Positions 56,050-64,000 of a stretch of DNA of 64,000 nt are shown here, piece by piece. Position 1 is the first letter of the stretch; every line of letters starts with the position of its first letter. The notes under the pieces are model-generated. The model worked only from the letters and a program-made list of their open reading frames with translations. It searched no databases and had not been told where the DNA came from. The position numbers were made by a program, and so were the translations under genes. Source of the DNA: Cyclina sinensis (lineage: Eukaryota > Mollusca > Bivalvia > Venerida > Veneridae); NCBI GenBank assembly GCA_012932295.1, contig JAAONU010000018.1, positions 5,078,206-5,142,205 on the forward strand, in the 5' to 3' direction.

Positions 56050-56051
<2 letters not shown>
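55896..56051. repeat. 156-bp near-perfect palindrome
   Basis: CCATTTTAATTATCGGTAGC at the left pairs with GCTATACCGATAATTAAAATGG at the right; inner arms ATGTATTGTAAC / GTTACAATACAT and CAGCCAAAATGGTTGACATT / AATGTCAACCATTTCGGCTG. The spacer is about 20 bases. Probably a fold-back MITE; directly adjoins a (TA)n tract. Confidence 0.9.

Positions 56052-56102
<51 letters not shown>
56050..56102. repeat. (TA)n microsatellite
   Basis: About 25 TA dinucleotides follow the palindrome. A second, shorter (TA)n lies at 56,453-56,475. Confidence 0.95.
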
Positions 56103-56103
<1 letters not shown>

Positions 56104-56524
56104 AAAGTTTAAAAAAGTGCCGGGCAAGTAATTAAATATGAAAAAATAAAAACATCACATGGGTTTTTGAATATGTAATTGCCAACCGGTTTCTTTTATC
56201 ATCAGGGCAATAAAACAAAATGTGTAAAACCCTTAGCAACGTGTGTACACATGTGTACACAACGTCAAAAATGATGACGTCATCAATAACTGTTAAGCTT
56301 TGGCTCAAAAATGTCTATAAAATAACGTTCTTTAGATAACCTAGCTGAAACATCATTACTATGGAATTTGAAAAATGGAAATATTGAAAATTTAGGGCAT
56401 TGTTTTGAGCATATATCAAGATGTGTGCTTAGTGGTAATTGTCTTGTTGACAATATATATATATATATATATATTGTTTAACCATGATGTCATTCTAGCT
56501 ATTAACCAATCAGATAACAGTAAC

Positions 56525-57480
56525 CATACCTGCCATACGTCCCAGATCGTCCGGGATTGTCCCTGAGAAATCGAGGGCCCGTCCCGGAGTCCCGGAAAGA
56601 CACCCGATGTCCCGGAAAACATGAAAAACGCCCATACCTTTGATCAGGCCAGTCAAATTTTTGACACGCCGCTAATTCTTTAATTATTCTTTATGATAAT
56701 ATGTTCCGATTCGGTGAATACACCGCGTGTAATCGATAACCAATTAACAAATGACCGCTATCGGCTATCGATTTATTGACTTGCGGTGCATTAATTAATT
56801 TGTAAGACATCTGCCCCTTTCACAGTTATTTTTTTTTATTTTACACAATTAGTAATTGTGACAAACATTTCTACTCGTCCTGCATCACCACCACCAGTCT
56901 TGGAGACCTAAGAAAAAAGATCAACGGTACTGTGCGGTTTACTGAATTAAAAAAGGCGCAGTGCTCCCCCTTACTCATGCTTCCGGTTTCGTTTTGACAG
57001 CGTATTACATGCACAATTTACTGTCGGTAAACTGTGACGTTATGATATACACATCCATCGGTATATTTCTTGCGGTTTTTGCACTCATTCTACAGGATGA
57101 TCGATCAGAAAATTATACTCGCCCTCTTACTTTCTCCACTCGTCAATAAGAGCGAACGTTTTTTTTCTGACGTGGTTGAGAGGGGTTGGGGAGTACTCGT
57201 CGGGTGGTCGGACTGATTGAGCTTGAACATTTCTGCAAGCCTGACAATTACTATGCTCTTGCAACTAAAATAAAAGGTATGAAACTGATGGTACTGATGT
57301 GTATTTGAAAGACGTGCACGGCTTTTCCCGCCAAAAACCGAATCGCGTCCAATTTTGTGTACTGCCAACGGTAGGGCATTGAAAGTATATGAATAGTTGT
57401 ATGTCCCGGAAAATCGGCTCAAATCCCAGAAACTCGATAGCAAAATCCCGGAAATGGCCAGAAAAATTATGGCAGGTATG
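56525..57480. mobile_element. Non-autonomous DNA transposon with perfect 8-bp target-site duplication
   Basis: CATACCTGCCATA at 56,525-56,537 and its exact reverse complement TATGGCAGGTATG at 57,468-57,480. The 8 bases ACAGTAAC flank both sides (56,517-56,524 and 57,481-57,488). Near the ends are repeated GTCCCGG/CCCGGAAA words. No transposase frame. An 8-bp duplication fits hAT- or P-like transposition, although the ends lack the usual hAT CAGTG. Confidence 0.92.
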
Positions 57481-57606
57481 ACAGTAACTAACTAATTTAA
57501 GCATTCGGTTGTCGGTTGTTACTCGGACTTTATCGTTGGAGCCTATGTGACTTTAAAGTTGTTTGTTATGAAACCTCACAACTTTAATTAATTAGAATCA
57601 TTAAAA

Positions 57607-57771
57607 ATGCACTTATCAGTAGCATTAAGACAGTTTCATTTGTTATATGTTCTAGTTTTTGTAACTTTTAATCTTGAAGTTACATATAGCTCAACGATAA
57701 AATCTGAGCTACACCCAAATACCGATATACTACCTTTAAAAAGTACCTGGATGTGTAAAGCCGAGAATATA
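57607..57771 (+). CDS. Doubtful signal-peptide-like open frame
   Basis: ATG 57,607 opens MHLSVALRQFHLLYVLVFVT then FNLEVTYSSTIKSELHPN, a plausible signal peptide followed by a polar stretch. A possible donor (GGATGT|GTAAAG, GT at about 57,754) precedes a run into (TA)n sequence. No second exon was found before PSMG2, and the PSMG2 N-terminus does not resemble it. It may be the first exon of an unknown secreted protein, or chance. Confidence 0.2.
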
Positions 57772-58305
57772 TATATATATATTTATATACTGCCTCTGTT
57801 ACATTGTTACATTGTCACCCTCAGCACAGAACATGAGATAGATGGCTGAGACCCTTGGCAATAGACATAATAAATTTTTCGTAGAATTTCATTTTTTATT
57901 CCGATATATATATGAAAAGTATTGACATAATGAGTTTCTATGGTCTTGATAAAGATTAATATAACAATGAATTGCAGTTCTAAAGATGGCCCTTGAAGTT
58001 TTTTACTGTTTGTAACATATTTTGTTTGGTTTTGTTCTTTTTATAATGATTTTTACTGATATTGCTGTGTCCCATTCTTTTGAATGTGTATGACCACCAG
58101 GTGCAGGAAATGTTAATAATATTTTCAAGTCAGAAATAAAATGTCACAGATAGAAATAATAATACACTTGAATGATGTTATTTCTGAAACAAAGTTCACA
58201 CGATATAATCATATACATGTAAGGCAGGGTGTAATTTTAAAATGTGTGTGTTCAAATCTAAACAGGTATAATTTCAAATATAATTCTATAAATATGATCT
58301 TTTTA

Positions 58306-59970
58306 GCTCACCTGAGCACAAAGTGCTCAGAATGAGCTTTTCTGATCGGTCTTTGTCCGTTGTCCGTCCGTTCGTCCGTCCGTCCGTCGTCAACTTTTCA
58401 TTCAAACGACATCTCCTCTGAAACCAATGGGGCAAATTTAATGAAACTTGCCTGGGATGTTCCTTGCATGAAGCTCTACCAAGATTGTTCAAATGGTTCT
58501 GGTCCATTGCATTTCTGGTTCACTGGAGCTAAAAATAGATTTTATAAGTTGGATCTTTAAAAATCTTCTTCTCCGTAACCACAAGGCCTGGAGCTTTGAT
58601 ATTTGGTATGAAGCATCATCTAGTGGACCTCTACCAAGTTTGTTTAAATTATGTCCCTGGGGACAAAACTGACCCCACCCCAGGGGTCAGTTGATTTTAC
58701 ATAGAGTTATATAGGGAAAACTTGAAAATCTTCTTGTCAGAAACCACAAGGCCTAGAGTTAAGATATTTGGTATGTAGCATTGTCTAGTGGACCTCTACC
58801 AAATTTGTTCAAATCATGGCCTCTGGGTCAAAAATGGCCCCGCCCCGGGGGTCACTAGTTTTACATAGAGTTATATAGGAAAATCTTAAAAAAATCTTCT
58901 TGTCAAAAACCTTAAGTTATAGAGCTTAGATATTTGGTGTGTAGCATTGTCTAATGGACCTCTACCAAGTTTGTTCAAATCCTGTCTTCTGGGTCAAAAT
59001 TGGCCCCGCCTTAGGGGCCACTCGTTTTACATAGAGTTATATAAGAAAATCTTAAAAAATCTTCTTGCCAGAAACCTTAAGTTATAGAGCTTAGATATTT
59101 GGTGTGTAGCATTGTCTAGTGGACCTCTACCAAGTTTGTTCAAATCCTGGCCTCTGGGTCAAAAATGACCCCGCCCCAGAGTTTTACATAGAGTTATATA
59201 GGAAAATCTTAAAAAATCTTCTTGTCAGAAACCGTAAGTTATAGAGCTTAGATATTTGGTGTGTAGCATTGTCTAATGGACCTCTACTAAGTTTTTTCAA
59301 ATCCTGTCCTCTGGGTCAAAAATGGCCCCGCCCCAGGGGCCACTAGTTTTACATAGAGTTGTATAGGAAAATCTTAAAAAATCTTCTTGTCAGAAACCGT
59401 AAGTTATAGAGCTTAGATATTTGGTGTGTAGCATTGTCTAGTGGACCTCTACCAAGTTTATTAGAAAAATGTCCCTGGGGTCAAAAATGGCCCCGCCCGA
59501 GGGGTCACAATTTTTAAATAACAATATAGAAGAAAATATTTTAAAATCTTCTTGTCTGAAACCACAAGACCTAGAATTTTAAAATTTGGCATGAAGCAAG
59601 CTTTATCAAGCTTTTTCAAATTATTGGATTAGGTTAAAGGTCACGGAGGCTAAAAGTAGATTTATCTACTGTACCTCATAGAGCCTTCATTTATAGACCA
59701 ATATCTTTGATATTCAGTATAGAGGTTCCTTGCATGGACCTCTACCCATGGGTAGGGTTTGAGGTCACTGGGTCAAGGTCAAGGTCACCATAGCTTATAA
59801 TAGATATTTCTACTTTCTGTCATAGAGCCTTTATTTATTGACTGATATTTTACATATTTGGTTTGTAGGCACTTACATATTTTCAATTAAAAAATGAAAT
59901 ACTGCTTAACAGCAAACCTACAGCCAAAGTACTCAGGTGAGCGATCCAGGGCCATCATGGCCCTCTTGTT
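58306..59970 (+). repeat. AGCTCACCTGAGC composite repeat, second copy
   Basis: Starts TTTTAGCTCACCTGAGCACA and AAGTGCTCAGAATGAGC, then (TCCG)n-like TTGTCCGTCCGTTCGTCCG. About seven 165-bp units follow (CTTCTTGTCAGAAACC ... TAGTGGACCTCTACCAAG). It ends CTCAGGTGAGCGATCCAGGG and CCATCATGGCCCTCTTGTT. It lacks the 109-bp array present in the copy at 37,850. Confidence 0.93.
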
Positions 59971-59974
59971 ATAC

Positions 59975-60471
59975 AGAAGCATCATTAGCGGAGAACATAT
60001 GCATTTACTTTCATTTGCAAATTATCTTTTACATTTGAACACATGATTTATCCCCAACAAACTATATTATAATCAGTCATCTTTTCTTGGATAAATGCAG
60101 ATAATGGATAATTATAATTAAATGATTGTGAAATGTCAAAACAGCATTTCTGTGCCAGTTAGAGAGGACCAGGCTGTTTCTTACAGAAGCAGAAATTACA
60201 TGTACCAAGCAGAATTGAGTAGAACAGTTGACAATTATTTGAATTTTAAATTTGTGAGTTACAAATAAACATCTAATATTTGATTATTGAAAGAATGTGA
60301 CATTTTGAAGCTGTCTACATTACAACATGTACCAAATGCATAAGATACCAACATTTTCTTGAAAAGAATGTCTACATGTGACAAAAAAGTTACTGCAGTG
60401 TTTGAACAGGTTGTCATACATCTTCAGGTAGCTTGTATTTGTTGATAAAAATTTTGCTTTATCTGTTTTAG
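59975..60471. other. Upstream flank or intron of PSMG2
   Basis: No exon is recognised. If the first PSMG2 exon lies further left, this is intron. Confidence 0.4.
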
Positions 60472-60643
60472 CCAGCTGTGTCTGTAGGGAATGTTGCACA
60501 ACTGATGGCAGATTTGTTGATTTCAACATTGACAATGCACCGAGTCGGCTATATACAACATCCAAGTATAATACCACTTGTTGGGGGAGACCCATTTGCC
60601 CATCCAGAGGCCACAAATTGTAAAATAGTCACCTGTTGTGAAG
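60472..60643 (+). CDS. PSMG2: PSMG2 exon (PAVSVGNV block)
   Basis: Acceptor ATCTGTTTTAG|CCA, donor TGTGAAG|GTATGT. Starts in phase 0, directly after the expected TLLM of exon 1. Confidence 0.93.
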
Positions 60644-62452
60644 GTATGTGAAATTATACCATCTGTTTGTAATGCTATTTTCATTCCTGAAAGAAACATA
60701 GAAATTTGTGAAACACAGAATCTGACAATAATGTTAAATGTGTTCTTTCCATTGGCAGTGAGGGCATGTTTTTAAGTATTTTTGTGCATAACATATAACT
60801 TTTAACTTGCTTATTTTTATATTCAAGAACTTCATTGTTTCATTACCATAAAGGATTGGTATTAACACCTGTTGTTAGTTCTGTTGAATAAGTAGTACTT
60901 TAAACTTAAAAACATGAAAGCTTTAAGTTATAAAACAAAACATTATTGGGATATTTTCACTGAAGTTTCTCTGGAGACGTATCTTACCGGTATAAAATTG
61001 CAATATTTTCTCTTCTAGTTTATGAAAGTCAGGAACACAAAATTGTCATCATACAACAGCGGTCACCATTTGTACAGGTATATTTAATTTTATACAGGTA
61101 TTTCTTCTTGAGGTAACATACATATAAAGGCCTTGCATAGGAGACCAGTTGTGAGCTTTCTTCACCTCTGATAATGTTTCTGGGGTCTTATCCTTAAAGC
61201 ATCTTGAGAATTTAGGGAAGCAGCTAAGGTTCCCAGAGACAGACTCATGTACTGTTAACTTTTTTAATATTTACAAATAAATCAGTGGTATACTTGCATA
61301 GTTCAAATACTGTTGTTAGACTTACTTTGAAGAACACTTTCAAGACATCTACCTTTTCTGTTTTTTTTTAAGGGGAAAAGAGGTTTGTTCAGGAAATGGC
61401 TTGTGCAGTGGATCAAAGAAAACCAGTTTAGACGTGTTGTCATAGCTACCAGTAGCTCTGCAGAGGAAAGGCTTGATACACAACTGAAAGGGTATGTGAT
61501 TTATTTCAACTTGTAATTTACAAAGTGTATTTTGAATCTGTTGTTTTATAAAGCAGAATCACAGACATATCTAATGGTCGTATAAATTTTATGTTATTTA
61601 TTTCTTCAGATATACTGGTATTTCCCATTCAGTTTAAATGGATGAAATGTCACCATCTTTCTTTGCTGATTTCCAGTCTTGACTGTGCCATAAGCATTCA
61701 GTCTAGTTTGCACTACTTTGTATGCTCACCAAAGAAATTTCAGTCATTGTGTCACCAATAATTTTCTTTATTTCCCAGGCCACAGTTTAGGTTTGTTGCT
61801 TCACCCCAAGTTGAAGAGCAGTTTGGCGACATGTTTCGCAACTTCTACCAATGGGAGGAGCTTGAAAAACGTCAAAGTTTTCCTGCTCCATCTATGTTAG
61901 AGGCAAACGAAGATCATGGGGGACAACTGTACATTCCTGGAGGTGGGATTGCAAAAGGTTTATTTGAAGATCTGTAAGTGTTGAATGGGAGCTGATGTAA
62001 AATTTGAAAACTTTAGAACTAAGTAAGCTTATAACAGTGATCTTTGGTCCTGTTCAGTTAAACATGAAATCATCGTTCTGTGATTTTTAGTTCTATTTAG
62101 TAATTGAGAAACGTGTTCATTGAAATACAAGAAAGCTGTGATTTTAATAAGTGTTTTAAGTAAAACTTCAGACAGTTAAAAAGTGACAAAATAAATACTG
62201 TTGTATTACAACACAAAAATATTCCTTGTCCTTTCAGCACTTTTTATTTGGAATAAAAAATGCAATTCTATAAAAGAATTATTATGTCTGTTACCAAGAA
62301 TCTCATTTTGTTTGTATATGAAATCAAATTGCAGGTGTGATGATGTACCAGTGGCCATCTGTCTCATGTTCTGTGCCGAGGGTGACAATGTAACAGAGGC
62401 AGTAGAACTTGCCAACAGGCTCAACAGATGGCTTGGCCTCATTCTTTTCCAT
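60472..62452 (+). CDS. PSMG2: Proteasome assembly chaperone 2 (first and last exons not in view)
   Basis: PSMG2 (PAC2) pairs with PSMG1 to scaffold the alpha ring of the 20S proteasome core. Five exons join in phase: 60472-60643, 61019-61077, 61373-61491, 61779-61973 and 62335-62452, giving 221 residues. The start PAVSVGNVAQLMADLLISTL matches human PAVSVGNVGQLAMDLIISTL closely. Then IIPLVGGDPFA, KIVIIQQRSPF, RVVIATSSSAEER, NFYQWEELEKR, the IPGGGIAKGLFEDL box (human IPGGGITKTLYDES) and CAEGDNVTEAVELANRLNRW (human VSEGDNIPDALGLVEYLNEW). Human PSMG2 has 264 residues, so about 18 N-terminal and 30 C-terminal residues are missing. The final exon must lie right of 64,000 or in unrecognised form. 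Confidence 0.95.
61019..61077 (+). CDS. PSMG2: PSMG2 exon (beta-strand with QQRSPF)
   Basis: Acceptor TTCTCTTCTAG|TTT, donor TACAG|GTATAT, 59 bp. Encodes YESQEHKIVIIQQRSPFVQ. Confidence 0.92.
61373..61491 (+). CDS. PSMG2: PSMG2 exon (RVVIATSSS block)
   Basis: Acceptor TTTTTTTTAAG|GGG, donor GAAAGG|GTATGT. Encodes GLFRKWLVQWIKENQFRR and VVIATSSSAEERLDTQLK. Confidence 0.92.
61779..61973 (+). CDS. PSMG2: PSMG2 exon (IPGGGIAKGL block)
   Basis: Acceptor TTATTTCCCAG|GCC, donor GATCT|GTAAGT. Encodes PQFRFVASPQVEEQF, WEELEKRQSF and LYIPGGGIAKGLFEDL. Confidence 0.93.
62335..62452 (+). CDS. PSMG2: PSMG2 exon (AEGDNVTEA block)
   Basis: Acceptor CAAATTGCAG|GTG, donor TTCCAT|GTAAGT. Encodes VPVAICLMFCAEGDNVTEAV and LNRWLGLILFH. 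Ends in phase 0; the following exon was not found. Confidence 0.92.
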
Positions 62453-63370
62453 GTAAGTCATTTAACAGTACTGTACTACTATATTAACAAAATAAAAAAG
62501 CTAGGTACCCGTGCTTTTTGTTGACTTCAAGGACTTTTTGGATACAAGGTTTTGGTACCAAACTTAGGTATAAGAATACTAATAAACATTTTGTCAGCTC
62601 TCATTGAATTGAGCTTTTGTAAGAATTATACTATCCTAGGACAAAATATTGACCATATAAAACACTTTTGCAATGGGAGTTTCAAGAAATGACTAATATA
62701 TTTACTTCAAACACCAACCGCATAATGGGTTTATAAGGTATACAGGAAGTCAGGAACACAATGTTTTTTCTAAGACTGGCCATAAAAACAAGTGCTTTTT
62801 GGTATGTAATCATTCACATTATGAAGACCTACTGACTGCTGACAAAAAGCAAACAAAATGAAAAACAGAAAGTGAGAAGAAACGAAATATGATTATAAAC
62901 ATGGCATGCGTTTGCCCTACCCACTTCATTGTGAGGGAATGTTATCAACGTAAACTTCAAATTAGCTACGGTTACTTGTATTTATGTATTATTCTGAACA
63001 AATAGGCAAAATAAGAAATGTTATTACTGTCTAGTTTTGGAGAAATTGATAGCTGAAATCACAGATACCCAATTTTCATTAAATTACCATGTTGAAAAGC
63101 TTTGTTATAATTGAAATTTATTTAAAACGAAAGATATTGAATTTAAATTCTATTAAAGCTACTGTTGTAAAACCAGGACATTGTAAAACTGCTAAAATCT
63201 CTTGAAAAAAATTGGCTTGAGTGGGGTTTGAACCCATGTTTTCAGTGAAAATGTCTCAATCATACACAGATAAATGGAATTGAATACTCTTCAGAGTGGA
63301 GGTAGAGTATTAGGAATCTAATACCTTAACTTGAACATCTTATCTGAAAGTCAGTAAGTAATGTGGATGA
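62453..63370. other. PSMG2 last visible intron, nothing further recognised
   Basis: No exon matching the expected PSMG2 C-terminus (W-x-I-P-S-S-W...LFG) is seen. A B-box-like GGTTTGAACCC near 63,224 may be SINE debris. Confidence 0.4.
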
Positions 63371-63374
63371 GCGG

Positions 63375-63460
63375 GGGATCAAAGTGGCCACCCCTGGATT
63401 ACCAGTCCAACTGATCAGCTCCATAGTAGACTACCAACTAACTGAACTAAAGTTCTGTTA
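63375..63460 (-). repeat. tRNA-derived SINE head
   Basis: The minus strand shows TTAGTTGGTAGTCTACTATG, an anticodon-arm-like GGACTGGTAATCC and a B-box-like TTTGATCCCC. Stems are incomplete. Confidence 0.5.
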
Positions 63461-63661
63461 AATAAAATGTAACAGGTATAAAATGTTTTATTGAACACTG
63501 GTTTACTGGTTTAATTTGCTGTTAGGAGAGGTTTTAATGTACCTGTTTGCTGAGTTTGGGTAGATCAAGCTTCTAGTCTGCTAGTTGTAAGTTTCTTAAC
63601 TTTCTGTGGTTAAGCAGTTCCCACAAAACCCTAAACTCGGTATAAGAATTCTAGTTATTTA

Positions 63662-63960
63662 AACAGACCTAGCTGGCTCAGTTGGTAGAGCAACATAATG
63701 TCAATCCAGGGGTTTTCAGTTCAAATCCCACCAGGGCCAGCTAAATTTCTTCATGATAATTGATTTTGGACAATACATCTAAGGATCATTTGTCCCTCAG
63801 CACTGACTGAAGTGAGGAAGCAGTCAGTTGCTTGCAGAGAGATTGGTTAGTTAACTGGCTAGGATACCCAGGAACACTTGTTAGGTGGACTGAAAACTGG
63901 GATTTAACCAAAAAGAGCTTGGAACTGGCATTAAATCTCGATAAAAAAATCTAGTAATTG
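63662..63960 (+). repeat. tRNA-derived SINE
   Basis: Head with TGGCTCAGTTGGTAGAGCA (A-box) and CAGTTCAAATCCCACC (B-box). The following body is not tRNA-like (GACTGAAGTGAGGAAGCAGT, GGTTAGTTAACTGGC). The short stem ends (CTAGCTGG/CCAGCTAA) pair only partly, so it is not called a tRNA gene. Confidence 0.7.
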
Positions 63961-64000
63961 AAAGCTCGTTGCTTTGAGGAACATAGATCAGTAGTAAGTG

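Noticed and set aside
63662..63738. Possible functional tRNA gene
   Set aside because: B-box and A-box present, but stems incomplete and followed by a repeat body.

Overview
This is a eukaryotic, AT-rich, intron-rich window, most likely from a marine bivalve mollusc. The basis is two-fold: spliced animal genes with short exons and long introns, and abundant dispersed repeats of the kind common in bivalve genomes (elements opening with AGCTCACCTGAGC, TATGCCCCC, GTCTCCCCCC or GCTCCCTGAAGGGAGAGC, often carrying internal tandem arrays). The species assignment is inference. There is no prokaryotic gene, operon or CRISPR array. Gene calls rest on reading exons, splice sites and phase by eye.

Layout. 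1-4,060: a possible signal-peptide first exon (713-832, minus) and a 2.3-kb, 30-bp minisatellite (about 1,560-3,895). 4,470-5,035: a decayed tandem array. 7,440-16,790 (minus): CIAPIN1/anamorsin, with six coding exons found and the extreme N-terminus not located. Its first visible intron (13,300-16,716) holds a fold-back element interrupted by a dead hAT transposon. 17,850-19,980: a tRNA-derived SINE and an 88-bp tandem array. 21,603-35,041 (plus): a complete TPX2 gene of 20 coding exons, with a recent exon duplication, a run of phase-symmetric small exons, and a one-base frameshift in exon 14. 36,400-40,660: several composite bivalve repeats. 41,500-41,900 (minus): relic of a cysteine-peptidase-like domain. 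43,870-47,300: a GCAGTA-rich minisatellite and dead non-LTR retrotransposon fragments (minus). 50,018-50,865: another composite repeat. 51,813-54,072 (minus): a four-exon gene for a tetraspan, MS4A/CD20-like membrane protein with a Pro/Tyr-rich repeat tail. 55,896-57,480: a 156-bp palindrome, a (TA)n tract and a DNA element with a perfect 8-bp target-site duplication. 58,306-59,970: a second copy of the AGCTCACCTGAGC composite repeat. 60,472-62,452 (plus): PSMG2 (proteasome assembly chaperone 2), five internal exons; its first and last exons were not found. The right end holds tRNA-derived SINEs.

The genes are unrelated housekeeping functions (cytosolic Fe-S assembly, spindle assembly, proteasome assembly) plus one lineage-specific membrane protein; they do not form a pathway. 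The most notable biology is the exon-duplication series in TPX2, the apparent frameshift in that gene, and several well-delimited mobile elements, two of them nested.
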